Positions 17,732 through 26,869 of a DNA stretch of 64,000 nt are shown in pieces. The notes under the pieces were generated by a model. It saw only the letters and a program-made list of their open reading frames with translations, searched no databases and was not told where the DNA came from. The translations under genes were made by a program, and so were the position numbers. Source of the DNA: Candidatus Tisiphia endosymbiont of Melanophora roralis. GTDB taxonomy: Bacteria > Pseudomonadota > Alphaproteobacteria > Rickettsiales > Rickettsiaceae. The stretch's first letter is position 1. Each line of letters starts with the position of its first letter. The stretch is taken from NCBI RefSeq assembly GCF_964026575.1, contig NZ_OZ032161.1, positions 124,001-188,000 on the forward strand, given 5' to 3'.

Positions 17732-20041
17732 TTATGGGCATACTCCATATAATTCTTTACTCCTAGGATGATCAGAACCAAAATATGTCAAAAGAAGTGA
17801 GTAAAAATAAGTGCATTGTATATGTCTATCACTTTTATTAGCTAATTTCGTAGCAGTTTTTGCTGCCTGAAAGAAGGCATAACTTACATTATCCATATTG
17901 CCGATGTTTTTGATATTGTATATGTTCCAATAAATATTTTTAGCTAATCTATAATTAATCATAGCCTCTTCTGCTTTCCCTAAAGTACTTAATATATTTG
18001 CTTTTACTACTAAAGCATTAGCTAAAAATATATCTATGGAATTCTCTAACTCATTTTCCCTATTGCTTCTATCTTGGTCTTGTATCAGTATATCAACTAC
18101 TTTTACTATATGTTTCCAAGCATCATTCTGCCTCTTTAGTCCTAATTCAGATTTTGACAACTCTGTTAAACAATATGCTATTGTTGTAGATGTGATATCT
18201 TTAATTTCATTTAGATCACTACTCATTATCTTAGTATATACATCGTTAGTTATAGCGTAAGCCTCTTCAAATTTTTGCATATTATTTAGTATTTCTGCTT
18301 GTAAAGTATAAATGGGTGCAAGCCATGCATTTTCTTGTCTTAATTCTACATCACTTATTTGTGTCAATATCCTAGATTTATTTAGCTGAGCTTTTTCTTT
18401 ACTTATCGTATCTATAATTGCTAATAAAGCCTGCTGATACTTTCCTTGAGTTAATAATATTCTAGCCATACCATAATCTATCATGCTTGCTTTATGTATA
18501 AAGTTTTTATTATTAAGCATTATATTTTGTATAATATGTAAGTTATCTTCTGCCTCTTTTATTTGCCCTGTGAATACCTGAACTTGAAACATTTCATAAT
18601 AAATTGATGATTTTGCTACCTCATTGTTTGGTAAACTATTTATGGCGTTTTTAGCCTTCACTAAATATTGCATGGCTATATCTGAATGGTGATTAACAAC
18701 AAAGTATTCATATCGTCCTATACGTCCTAAATACCTACTATACGCTACTTGCTCTAATTCTGTCATATTTTGCCAAATCAACTTATGTTCGTGTTCTTTA
18801 AACCAACTTACCATTTTTTTGGCATTATATGGTTCTCTAGAACGTAAGTAGTAGCCAAGTAGGATATTATGCAAGACCATGCTTGCATAAATATTACTAT
18901 TATACTTATCCGCATTAGCTAGCAGTACTTCTACATTACTTTCAAAGGTATTATCCTGCATAATTAAATAAAATTGATTTACCATCTCCCCTGACATTAA
19001 ATGTTGTATTTTAATAAGTAGTTTATCAATAGTTTTCTTATTAGTAGCTAAATCGTATATATTTAATATCTCATATTTTACTGCATCATGCATTCGAAAT
19101 ACTTTTTTATTTCTATTGTTACTAATTTGTTCAATTAAACCAAATCTTACTATCTCATCAATTAAATCGGATAATTTCTCCTTATCATCTACTAGATGTT
19201 CTAGTAAATTATTACCTATTTTTTGATTATTTAATAACGCCATATAGTATAATAGTGTTTTGGCTTCTGATGTAATTTCATTTAATACTATTGATAAATG
19301 TGCATTTAATTTGTTATCATGTTTTCGTATATAATTTATATACTCTTTGATTGTCATGTGGTTGTTGCTTTGTAAAAAAATAGCACTATGTCCAATTATA
19401 TTAGTTGGATAACCTTTTAAATTACATGCCAAATCTTTTTTAAATTCCTCTGATCGCTCGTCTATAAGCTTATTAATTGCCATAAAAATGTCTTTTTCTT
19501 GTAAATAAGGAACTGAGATTCTTGGTAGCAAATATTGACTATCTTGCGAACAAATTATAATATGTCCATTATGATGCCAATCAATAATATCCTTAATTTT
19601 GTTATTTTCATTAATATGTAAATTATCGAATATTAATAACCACCTCCCCTGAGGTTTAAGATATGTCATAAGGTTTTGTTTAACGCTTCCGGTACTTTCT
19701 GAAATGAAACACCCCGTTTTTGAACATATTTTTTGATTTATTTCTTTGGCCAATAAAACAAATTGTGGGATTAAATCTATACTTGCATCTAAAAACGCAA
19801 TAATATCGTAATCTTGTTGATATTTTTGTGCATATTTTCTAGCTATTTCACTTTTTCCTATACCACTGATACCTGTAATACCTACTATTCTGTCTCTTAT
19901 TAATAACTTCCTTATGTTGTTAATTTGTTCCTCATGATTAACGAAATAGTATACTGGCTCTTCTTTATTAAAAAGAAGTACTGCATATGCTTCACAAGTA
20001 GAAATTACTACTATAAAGAGTAATAGTATAAAATTTCTCAT
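17732..20041 (-). CDS. Exported STAND (NB-ARC) NTPase with TPR repeats
   Basis: 769 residues. A classical signal peptide is visible (MRNFILLLFIVVISTCEAYA, cleavage after about residue 20), unusual for this class. The NB-ARC module follows: Walker A GITGISGIGKSE (54-65), Walker B GRWLLIFDN (132-140) and the GxP-type motif LKGYPTNIIGHSA (208-220). A winged-helix-like part (RFGLIEQISNNRNKKVFRMH) comes next. From about residue 380 to the end there are helical TPR-like repeats (AKKMVSWFKEHEHKL, EEAYAITNDVYTKI, GKAEEAMINYRLAKNIYWNI). Its start overlaps the previous gene by ATGA. STAND proteins act as ligand-triggered oligomerising switches; target and location here are unknown. Confidence 0.8.
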   Translation of the reverse strand: MRNFILLLFIVVISTCEAYAVLLFNKEEPVYYFVNHEEQINNIRKLLIRDRIVGITGISGIGKSEIARKYAQKYQQDYDIIAFLDASIDLIPQFVLLAKEINQKICSKTGCFISESTGSVKQNLMTYLKPQGRWLLIFDNLHINENNKIKDIIDWHHNGHIIICSQDSQYLLPRISVPYLQEKDIFMAINKLIDERSEEFKKDLACNLKGYPTNIIGHSAIFLQSNNHMTIKEYINYIRKHDNKLNAHLSIVLNEITSEAKTLLYYMALLNNQKIGNNLLEHLVDDKEKLSDLIDEIVRFGLIEQISNNRNKKVFRMHDAVKYEILNIYDLATNKKTIDKLLIKIQHLMSGEMVNQFYLIMQDNTFESNVEVLLANADKYNSNIYASMVLHNILLGYYLRSREPYNAKKMVSWFKEHEHKLIWQNMTELEQVAYSRYLGRIGRYEYFVVNHHSDIAMQYLVKAKNAINSLPNNEVAKSSIYYEMFQVQVFTGQIKEAEDNLHIIQNIMLNNKNFIHKASMIDYGMARILLTQGKYQQALLAIIDTISKEKAQLNKSRILTQISDVELRQENAWLAPIYTLQAEILNNMQKFEEAYAITNDVYTKIMSSDLNEIKDITSTTIAYCLTELSKSELGLKRQNDAWKHIVKVVDILIQDQDRSNRENELENSIDIFLANALVVKANILSTLGKAEEAMINYRLAKNIYWNIYNIKNIGNMDNVSYAFFQAAKTATKLANKSDRHIQCTYFYSLLLTYFGSDHPRSKELYGVCP

Positions 20042-21426
20042 TTTAAGTCGTTAAGTTTTCTATACTTATTCATTTTAATTATCTGTGCCTTTTGGGTAGT
20101 GTCGGTATTTAACTCTGTTGGTACATTATCTAATTTTATTTCTATTGTTGTAGAGTACTTATTTTTAGTTACTTGACAATTTATTTTAAAACTTTTTAAC
20201 AAAATAAATATTTGTCCCAAATTTAATATGTATAAATTAGCTGTATCATTAAATATTTTTTCAGAATATCTTACTGCTAAATTTTGGTCTAAACTAAACC
20301 CTTCACCGATAAAGGTAATCAAGTTGTTTTGAAATATTAACTTTACACATCTCGATCTTTCTGTATTTTTATTAAAGTACAAGATATTAGATAATACACT
20401 AACCATAATTTGGTTAAATATTTCCGATTCAAAAGGCACTTCAAGTGTCTCTATATTACTGACTATATCTAGTTTAATATTAGAATTATAGCAAGCTGTG
20501 TATCCTGTATAATAACTTTGTAGATATAAAATTATCGGAGTTAGTTTTATTGTATGGTAATTAATTTCATTGTGGGACTCTAATGTTGTTATTGGTAATG
20601 GAAAATATTCACTATTATATCCTAGTTCGTCTTCTATATTAACAGTATTAGAGATATTAAATGATTTTTTATTATCACTACTTTTAGAATAGTGATAACA
20701 TTTTAGAGTAAACTCTTCGTTTATTTTTTGAAATAATAGAATATTTTTACTATGTTCCATACTGTTAGTTAAATCTGCCTCTAACTTGTTAAGTTTAATT
20801 TTAATTTTTTTATCTCTATAAGATAGATACAATATTATTGTAAATAGTACTAAAATTGTAAATATAGAACCTATATTTAATAATAAAATTTGCTGCTTAA
20901 CCCTAGAGATAGCTTGTTGTGTATAATAAGAATTAGGAGAAATTTGTATTGAGATATTATAAGTGAGGTCTTTATTAATGTGATACTGCTTGTTCAAACT
21001 CTCCTGAAATTCTACCACACCATTAGATATAATGGAATGATTATTAATAGTAATATTGTATTTAAATACTTGGTTTGATAGTATATCTAGTAGTTCTTGT
21101 AGAGTGATATAAGGTAGATCGTTTTTGCCATACACGCTATTTGGTATATGATACTTCGAAATGAAAACATGATTCCTAATATGTTCTTTTAAAATAGAGA
21201 TTTGATCAGATACATCATTACTACTTAATATATAATTAATATTAAATTTATCAACTAAAAGCGATCTAATTATATTATGATATTCTTCTAATTTTATTAG
21301 GTTTTGCTGATGACATTCATGATTGATACAACGACGTACCAATATATTTGTTAATACAACAAAGCTAATCACAAATATCATAGATATTGCACTTGCTTTT
21401 AAAATGTTCTCCCTTTTAATAAACAT
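20038..21426 (-). CDS. Degenerate histidine-kinase-like membrane protein
   Basis: 462 residues. TM1 is about residues 11-31 and TM2 about 180-203, enclosing an extracytoplasmic sensor domain of about 145 residues. The cytoplasmic part has a linker helix (KLNKLEADLTNSMEHSKNIL), a DHp-like stretch and an HATPase-like end. An N-box-like IFNQIMVSVLSNILYFNK (337-353) and a G-box-like LNLGQIFILLKSF are present, but the usual DxGxG motif reads FIGEGFSLD. Phosphotransfer is therefore doubtful; it may be a pseudokinase sensor. It is the middle gene of three overlapping genes (28 bp with the one before, 4 bp with the STAND gene). No response regulator is in the window. Confidence 0.65.
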   Translation of the reverse strand: MFIKRENILKASAISMIFVISFVVLTNILVRRCINHECHQQNLIKLEEYHNIIRSLLVDKFNINYILSSNDVSDQISILKEHIRNHVFISKYHIPNSVYGKNDLPYITLQELLDILSNQVFKYNITINNHSIISNGVVEFQESLNKQYHINKDLTYNISIQISPNSYYTQQAISRVKQQILLLNIGSIFTILVLFTIILYLSYRDKKIKIKLNKLEADLTNSMEHSKNILLFQKINEEFTLKCYHYSKSSDNKKSFNISNTVNIEDELGYNSEYFPLPITTLESHNEINYHTIKLTPIILYLQSYYTGYTACYNSNIKLDIVSNIETLEVPFESEIFNQIMVSVLSNILYFNKNTERSRCVKLIFQNNLITFIGEGFSLDQNLAVRYSEKIFNDTANLYILNLGQIFILLKSFKINCQVTKNKYSTTIEIKLDNVPTELNTDTTQKAQIIKMNKYRKLNDLK

Positions 21427-22718
21427 TTTTGTTTTTTTTGTTCATGATGTAAAGCTATTAATAAACGATATAAATCTTCTTGTTTTTGGGTGCTATCAGC
21501 ATATTTTATTAATTCTAATAATACTTCAATTGTTTCTTGCAAAATTGTTTTTTCTGAATTTTCTTTATACTTATAGTAATTGAAACGCTTCCTATAAGCA
21601 TAATGTTTTGCACTGTTATCTGCATTACTATTAATGATTAATGTAACCAGTTGATTAGTATACTCATCTAATAACCCTTCCTCTTCCTTTGTTAAGAATG
21701 ACTTTAGCTTTATTTTATCAAAATATACTCCTATTAACTCTTCATAGTGAATCACCCTTAATGAATCGGATGGTATCTTTGCTACAATAGAGTGTATTAT
21801 TTTTATATATTTATCATGATCTATATATTGATAATATTCAGATAGAAGCTTATCCAACACATGTACATAAACCTTATAATGATCTGTGTCTTGTTGTTTG
21901 TTAAGAAGTAATTTTATATGTTGAGAAATCTCACCTCTTTTGTTATTTAAGATAACATCAAGACATTCTAAAAACTCTTTTGACCTATTGTTCTCGAATT
22001 TACGTACCGCTTTAAACCCTCCCTCAGATGTTACCTCCTTTGGTAAACATTCTTGTAATTCTTTTTTGAATTTTTCTATATTTTTATCGTAATCCTCTTG
22101 ATTAAATTTGCCTTGTAGTATTTCTGAAGATTTCTTAGCTCCTTTTTTCTCTTTTAACCATTGAATTAATTCGCTGTTTTTCTTGATTTCTGATCTATCT
22201 ATTAATACATCGTTTAAAGATTTGAGCAAATCTAATAATGTTAAGTTATTATCATCATTTAATCTATTAGGGTTAAATAAATTCTCATCAAAAACTTTAC
22301 TATTCAATAAATATTTGATAACACTTTCCTCACCCTTCTTTAAATGCTCACGAATTAATACAAGATTATATAATTGTCTCCAAGGTTGTAATTGTTCCAT
22401 TGAATTCTTATCCATTTCTTGAACAAACTTTGACACAAATTGCTCTATAATCTTTATATATTTTATTTTTTCTCCATTAGTTATATTAGTTGCATCAAGG
22501 GAACATAAAATACGATTGATTATAAAATTTCCTATTTTACTACCACCTCCTAAAGAATTATTTAAAACTGCTTGTAATTTGTCATCAAATTGTCGTAGTT
22601 TAACACTAGGGTCACTTACTGAGCTAGCTGATAAGCTACTGCTTGTAGATGATGCTTTTGTAGAGTGTTTATGTTTCATATAAGAACCAATGTTAAGAAT
22701 GAGCGGTTTTGTTGCCAC
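21399..22718 (-). CDS. Helical cytosolic protein, first gene of the STAND operon
   Basis: 439 residues from GTG 22718; an in-frame ATG at 22679 (MKHKHSTKASSTSSSLSASS) is an alternative start. It has no signal peptide or membrane helix. After a serine-rich N-terminus the sequence is almost all charged helices (EKFKKELQECLPKEV, YHYEEL-like and EETIEVLLELIKYADSTQKQ segments), resembling helical-repeat scaffolds. I do not recognise a family. The overlap with the HK-like gene argues for joint expression. An RPE lies 7 bp upstream of the start. Confidence 0.6.
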   Translation of the reverse strand: MATKPLILNIGSYMKHKHSTKASSTSSSLSASSVSDPSVKLRQFDDKLQAVLNNSLGGGSKIGNFIINRILCSLDATNITNGEKIKYIKIIEQFVSKFVQEMDKNSMEQLQPWRQLYNLVLIREHLKKGEESVIKYLLNSKVFDENLFNPNRLNDDNNLTLLDLLKSLNDVLIDRSEIKKNSELIQWLKEKKGAKKSSEILQGKFNQEDYDKNIEKFKKELQECLPKEVTSEGGFKAVRKFENNRSKEFLECLDVILNNKRGEISQHIKLLLNKQQDTDHYKVYVHVLDKLLSEYYQYIDHDKYIKIIHSIVAKIPSDSLRVIHYEELIGVYFDKIKLKSFLTKEEEGLLDEYTNQLVTLIINSNADNSAKHYAYRKRFNYYKYKENSEKTILQETIEVLLELIKYADSTQKQEDLYRLLIALHHEQKKQKCLLKGRTF

Positions 22719-22725
22719 TTAGATT

Positions 22726-22869
22726 AGACTTCTTTCGAAACTCGCTTATGCTGAGGGATTTGAAGGAGACGAGGAACCTCGACCCGCAGCGTACTCTAAT
22801 GTACGTGAGGATTCGAGTACCGCATCGACGTACAAATCACCAGCAGAAGTAGAGTTTCGAAAGAAGTCT
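22726..22869. repeat. Rickettsial palindromic element, 144 bp, intergenic
   Basis: Outer arms agacttctttcgaaactc and gagtttcgaaagaagtct are fully complementary. The length, 144 bp, equals that of the in-frame RPE inside tilS (35289-35432). It shares the inner blocks ctgctggt-atttg and actcgaatcctcac with the tilS copy and with the halves flanking IS4 copy 2. Confidence 0.9.
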
Positions 22870-22940
22870 ATTGAAACTCAAGGTGAGTAACGCCTTACAT
22901 TCTACACGCTAAAGACATGGGTTTTACGACATTTTTTATA
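22870..22940 (+). repeat. IS200/IS605 tnpA-end relic
   Basis: attgaaactcaagg followed by taacgccttacat, ctaaagacat and gggttttac matches the last codons of tnpA and the end of the IS605 element at 50538-50605. Only about 70 bp remain, adjacent to the RPE. Confidence 0.7.
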
Positions 22941-22957
22941 AAAACAGAAATATTTTC

Positions 22958-23290
22958 TTATATATTAAACGACTTCCCACATCCACAACTACCTTTTTCG
23001 TTTGGGTTATTAAAAGTAAAGCCGGATTTAAACTTGTCTTCTACATAATCCATTTCACTTGCTAGGATATACATCAAAGCTTTTGGATCGATTAATATTC
23101 GTACACCTTTATCTTCTATCACCTCATCAAACTTATTTTTGTCATCCGCATATTCTACGTAATAAGATAGACCAGAACAGCCACCAGATTTTACCCCAAC
23201 CCTAATACCAAAAGATGGTTTATTACGTTTGTCTATCAATAGCTTTATTTGCCTAGCTGCTGCATCAGTCAATGACATAATATTTTTCAT
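22958..23290 (-). CDS. iscA: Iron-sulfur carrier/assembly protein IscA
   Basis: 110 residues of the A-type (HesB/IscA) family. The three conserved cysteines are present: GVKSGGCSGLSY and the C-terminal GSCGCGKSF. It carries Fe-S clusters or iron to apo-proteins. It lies 4 bp downstream of iscU, in the operon iscR-NifS-like-iscS-iscU-iscA. Downstream, where hscB/hscA are usual in alphaproteobacteria, there is instead an IS relic, an RPE and the STAND island. Confidence 0.95.
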   Translation of the reverse strand: MKNIMSLTDAAARQIKLLIDKRNKPSFGIRVGVKSGGCSGLSYYVEYADDKNKFDEVIEDKGVRILIDPKALMYILASEMDYVEDKFKSGFTFNNPNEKGSCGCGKSFNI

Positions 23291-23294
23291 AAAT

Positions 23295-23678
23295 TTACTG
23301 CAATTTTTTAGTTTTATAATCAGCTATTGCAGCTTTTATTGCATCTTCTGCCAATAAAGAGCAATGGAGTTTTACTGGCGGTAAAGATAGTTCTTTGGCT
23401 ATTTCAGTATTTTTTATACTACCAGCCTCATCAATAGATTTACCCTTAACCCATTCTGTTACTAAAGAACTTGAAGCAATAGCAGAACCACAACCAAAGG
23501 TTTTAAATTTGGCATCTGTAATAATTCCATCTTCACTAACTTTAATTTGTAACTTCATTACATCACCGCATGCAGGAGCTCCGACAAGACCTGTTCCAAC
23601 ATATGCATCATTTTTATCTAATGACCCTACATTACGAGGATTTTCATAGTGATCCAGCACTTTTAGACTATATGCCAT
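23295..23678 (-). CDS. iscU: Fe-S cluster scaffold IscU
   Basis: 127 residues. MAYSLKVLDHYENPRNVGSL is the IscU N-terminus. The ligand cysteines are in GAPACGDVMKLQI, KTFGCGSAIASSS and PPVKLHCSLLAEDAI, and the LPPVKLHC motif recognised by HscA is intact. Clusters are assembled here from IscS-derived sulfur. Confidence 0.97.
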   Translation of the reverse strand: MAYSLKVLDHYENPRNVGSLDKNDAYVGTGLVGAPACGDVMKLQIKVSEDGIITDAKFKTFGCGSAIASSSLVTEWVKGKSIDEAGSIKNTEIAKELSLPPVKLHCSLLAEDAIKAAIADYKTKKLQ

Positions 23679-23780
23679 TTTATTTCCTATCTATATTATA
23701 ATAATTAAGTGATAAGCATCTAAGCAACCTAAGCGAATTTAGGATCAGAATTGACAAATTCTTATCCCGATGCTGGGGTA

Positions 23781-25037
23781 TCAATGCATTGCCCATTTGA
23801 TCTGCTTTAAATCAACTCCCTCTTGCACCATCTCCCAAAGAGGGCTTAGCTCTCTTAATTTATTAATTTTGGACGCTATTAACGCTGCAGCATAATCGAT
23901 TTCTTCTCTAGTAGTAAATCTACCAATACCAAACCTAATAGAGGTATGTGCCATTTCTTCATCAACACCCATAGCTTTTAGCACATATGATGGTTCAAGT
24001 GAAGATGACGTACAAGCAGAGCCGGATGAAACGGCTAAATCTTTAATAGCTAGTATCATAGACTCACCTTCCACATAAGCAAAACTTAGATTTAAATTCC
24101 CCTTATATCTATTATGTCTAGCACCGTTTAGATAAACGTCGGCAATTTCTTTAGTAATATTATCATAAAACCTATCAAAAAGCTCTTCTACATGCTTAGC
24201 ATCTTTTTGCATCTCAAGCAGAGCTATTTCAGCAGCCTTACCAAGCCCAACAATTAAAGGAGCTGGTAGAGTTCCAGAACGCATACCTCTTTCCTGTCCT
24301 CCACCATTTAAAATCGGCACTAGTCGTACTCTAGGTTTTTTCCTTACATATAAAGCACCAATACCTTTAGGAGCATAAATTTTATGCCCAGAAATACTTG
24401 CAAGATCAATATTACAATCATTAACATCTATTGGAATTTTGCCGTATCCTTGGGCAATATCTGAGTGAAAGAATACTCCTCGTTCACGACAAATTTTGCC
24501 AATTTCTTTAATTGGTTGGATAACACCAATTTCATTATTTACAGCCATCACCGATACCAGTATAGTTTGATCTGTTATGGCATTTTTCAATATTTCTAAA
24601 TCAATCAAACCACTCAGCTGAATTGGCAAATATGTTACCTTAAATCCCTCATCTTCTAAATGTCTACAAGCATCTAAAACGCATTTATGTTCACTTACCA
24701 CCGTCACTATGTGATTTTTTTTATTACCATAGAATTTGGCAATTCCTTTAATAGCTAAATTATTAGATTCAGTAGCACCAGAAGTAAAAATAATCTCTTT
24801 AGGATCTGCTCCAATAAGCCTAGCTACTTTTTTCCTCGACAACTCCACAGCTTCTTCAGCTTCCCAACCAAAGGAATGACTCCTAGAATGCGGATTACCA
24901 AATTTAGTGGTAAAATATGGCAGCATACATTCCAAGACCCTTGGATCTATAGGAGTTGTAGACTGGTAATCCATATAAATTGGCAGCGATTTACCACTTA
25001 ATTTTACTTTTTGTTTTAATTTCTCTAATTCATCCAT
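23781..25037 (-). CDS. iscS: Cysteine desulfurase IscS
   Basis: 418 residues from ATG 25037; the frame extends to a TTG at 25073 that lies in a repeat fragment and is an unlikely start. It is PLP-dependent: [20 protein letters not shown] contains the Schiff-base lysine, and [18 protein letters not shown] contains the persulfide cysteine. [16 protein letters not shown] binds PLP. It supplies sulfur to IscU encoded next door. The C-terminus ([19 protein letters not shown]) is the IscU-docking tail of true IscS. Confidence 0.96.
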   Translation of the reverse strand: MDELEKLKQKVKLSGKSLPIYMDYQSTTPIDPRVLECMLPYFTTKFGNPHSRSHSFGWEAEEAVELSRKKVARLIGADPKEIIFTSGATESNNLAIKGIAKFYGNKKNHIVTVVSEHKCVLDACRHLEDEGFKVTYLPIQLSGLIDLEILKNAITDQTILVSVMAVNNEIGVIQPIKEIGKICRERGVFFHSDIAQGYGKIPIDVNDCNIDLASISGHKIYAPKGIGALYVRKKPRVRLVPILNGGGQERGMRSGTLPAPLIVGLGKAAEIALLEMQKDAKHVEELFDRFYDNITKEIADVYLNGARHNRYKGNLNLSFAYVEGESMILAIKDLAVSSGSACTSSSLEPSYVLKAMGVDEEMAHTSIRFGIGRFTTREEIDYAAALIASKINKLRELSPLWEMVQEGVDLKQIKWAMH

Positions 25038-25059
25038 ACTAGTTACTCTTTTAGCTTTG

Positions 25060-26193
25060 CTACTTCCTCGCAATGACGTTTAAGTTAGAAGTGTATATTT
25101 CTTCAAATGCTTTAATAAACGTCACAACATCTTGGGTAGTTTGTTGATAATCAAAGCTGACTCTAATCGAAGACCTAGTGTCATCCTCACTAAACCCCAT
25201 ATTCGATAAAACATGTGATTTACCAACTCTCCCTGATGAACAAGCAGAACCGGAACTAACTGCTATACCCCGTAAATCGAAAGCTATCAATTTGGTTTGT
25301 GCATCAGTGTTAGGTACGATTATCAACGTGGTATTTGGTAATCTTTCAACATCTTTCGACACTATTTTAACATTTTTATAGTTGCACAAATTTTGTTCCA
25401 AATATGTCTGTAATTTCTTCATTTTTTTGTATCTATCTTCTATCTCTGTAGTCGCTATTGATGATACAAGCCCGAACGAAGCAATCGCTAGTACATTTTC
25501 TGTACCTGAGCGAATGTTTCTCTCTTGCCCTCCACCAATCATCATTGCTTTAAGCGTATGCTCTGCTTTAGCAATCAACGCACTACTTCCCTGTACTCCT
25601 CCTAATTTATGACTTGATATAGTAGCAAAATCAACTCCTAATTCTTTAATATTGACCGATATTTTGCCAACTGCTTGAACACAATCACTATGAAATACTG
25701 CCCCATATTTTTGGGCAATTTTAACCAGCTCTTGTACATTTTGCACAACACCACTTTCATTATTAGCTAGCATTATAGACACGAGCTTTTTATTGCTATG
25801 ACTAACCGATAGTAGTTCTCCTAAATGCTGAGCATCAACAATGCCATCGCTATCTACCCTAATAATTTTAATATTATTGCTATATTTAGCATGATCAAAG
25901 ATCGATAAATGTTCTATGCTAGAAACAAAAATTTCTCCGTCATAATAATTATTCATCAGCAAATTATTACTTTCTGTGCCAGAGGAAGTAAAAATAACCT
26001 GATATTCTCTAGAATTTATGTCAACGCCCACAGATCTTGCAACTTGCTCCCTAGCTGTTTCTACTAAACTCCTAGCATAACGCCCTTTGGTATGAATAGA
26101 AGACGGATTATATGCTTCTTCGAGCAAATTCTTCATAAGTTCCTTAACCTTAGGATGAACGTTAGTAGTAGAATTATGGTCTAAATATAACAT
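25060..26193 (-). CDS. Second cysteine desulfurase (NifS-like)
   Basis: 377 residues, class V aminotransferase. [20 protein letters not shown] is the opening, [20 protein letters not shown] holds the PLP lysine, and [20 protein letters not shown] holds the active-site cysteine. It is shorter than IscS and lacks the IscU-docking tail. It lies between iscR and iscS. The paired desulfurase genes are typical of Rickettsiales isc clusters. The division of labour between the two is not known from sequence. Confidence 0.92.
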   Translation of the reverse strand: MLYLDHNSTTNVHPKVKELMKNLLEEAYNPSSIHTKGRYARSLVETAREQVARSVGVDINSREYQVIFTSSGTESNNLLMNNYYDGEIFVSSIEHLSIFDHAKYSNNIKIIRVDSDGIVDAQHLGELLSVSHSNKKLVSIMLANNESGVVQNVQELVKIAQKYGAVFHSDCVQAVGKISVNIKELGVDFATISSHKLGGVQGSSALIAKAEHTLKAMMIGGGQERNIRSGTENVLAIASFGLVSSIATTEIEDRYKKMKKLQTYLEQNLCNYKNVKIVSKDVERLPNTTLIIVPNTDAQTKLIAFDLRGIAVSSGSACSSGRVGKSHVLSNMGFSEDDTRSSIRVSFDYQQTTQDVVTFIKAFEEIYTSNLNVIARK

Positions 26194-26258
26194 ATATATA
26201 ACATAATTTATTCGTCCACTAATACATAAGTTAAAATAATTTTCAAAAACTTTTAGAG

Positions 26259-26675
26259 CTAATCTAGTGTATCAGCTAGCATGTCAGCTACAGAGATGGT
26301 GTCAAAATAGTTCCTTATATGCTTACTTAAACCTAACCATAAATGATGAGCGTTACATTTTACTTTATTAGGTACGCAACTATTCTGAGATTTTCTTAAA
26401 CATCTTGTCATTTCAATATTCTCATCTACCGCATCAATAATATTAGTAATCTTGATATTATTTAATTTTTCATTAATGATGTAACCACCTTTTGGACCTT
26501 TCGCTGATCTAACTATATTAGCTTTCTTAAGTTTTGCAAAAATTTGCTCCAAATAGTTAACCGGTATATTTTGTTTTGCTGAAATTTCAGCCAAGGTAAC
26601 AGGCATATCCGACATTTGCGATGCGATTTCTAAGATAGCCATTACAGCATACCGCCCCTTTGTAGTTAATTGCAT
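26259..26675 (-). CDS. iscR: Rrf2-family Fe-S regulator IscR
   Basis: 138 residues. The Rrf2 winged helix starts MQLTTKGRYAVMAILEIA, with VTLAEISAKQNIPVNYLEQI as recognition region and GPKGGYIIN as wing. Three candidate [2Fe-2S] cysteines lie in CLRKSQNSCVPNKVKC. It is the first gene of the isc operon, with a consensus-like IscR site overlapping its own promoter, so classic negative autoregulation in Fe-S-replete cells is predicted. Confidence 0.93.
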   Translation of the reverse strand: MQLTTKGRYAVMAILEIASQMSDMPVTLAEISAKQNIPVNYLEQIFAKLKKANIVRSAKGPKGGYIINEKLNNIKITNIIDAVDENIEMTRCLRKSQNSCVPNKVKCNAHHLWLGLSKHIRNYFDTISVADMLADTLD

Positions 26676-26701
26676 ACAAACAACTCCCCTATAATAACAT
26701 G

Positions 26702-26730
26702 ATTATATAATACCATACTAATTTAGTCAA
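26702..26730 (-). promoter_or_regulatory. Sigma-70 promoter of the isc operon
   Basis: On the minus strand TTGACT (26725-26730), 17-bp spacer, TATAAT (26702-26707), with the -10 box 27 bp before the iscR start. The same -35/-10/spacer arrangement is found upstream of rplU. Confidence 0.8.
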
Positions 26731-26734
26731 GTAT
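26710..26734. promoter_or_regulatory. IscR type-1-like operator
   Basis: The 25-bp site fits the E. coli type-1 IscR motif (ATASYYGACTRWWWYAGTCRRSTAT) at 23 of 25 positions; the right half tagtcaagtat is a perfect match. It covers the -35 box and spacer of the iscR promoter, the expected place for repression. Confidence 0.75.
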
Positions 26735-26869
26735 AGATTGACAGTATAACTATTATTTCAAGGACAACCTAATTTTAAAAATTACTACTATTTAACCTCG
26801 GATTATCGTATAAATATATCAAATTTGATGTATACATGATATATCATCTTACTTCAAAAGTTATCTTTA

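Noticed and set aside
20038-21426. Classical two-component histidine kinase
   Set aside because: The DxGxG box is not conserved, the phospho-accepting His is uncertain and no response regulator gene is adjacent.
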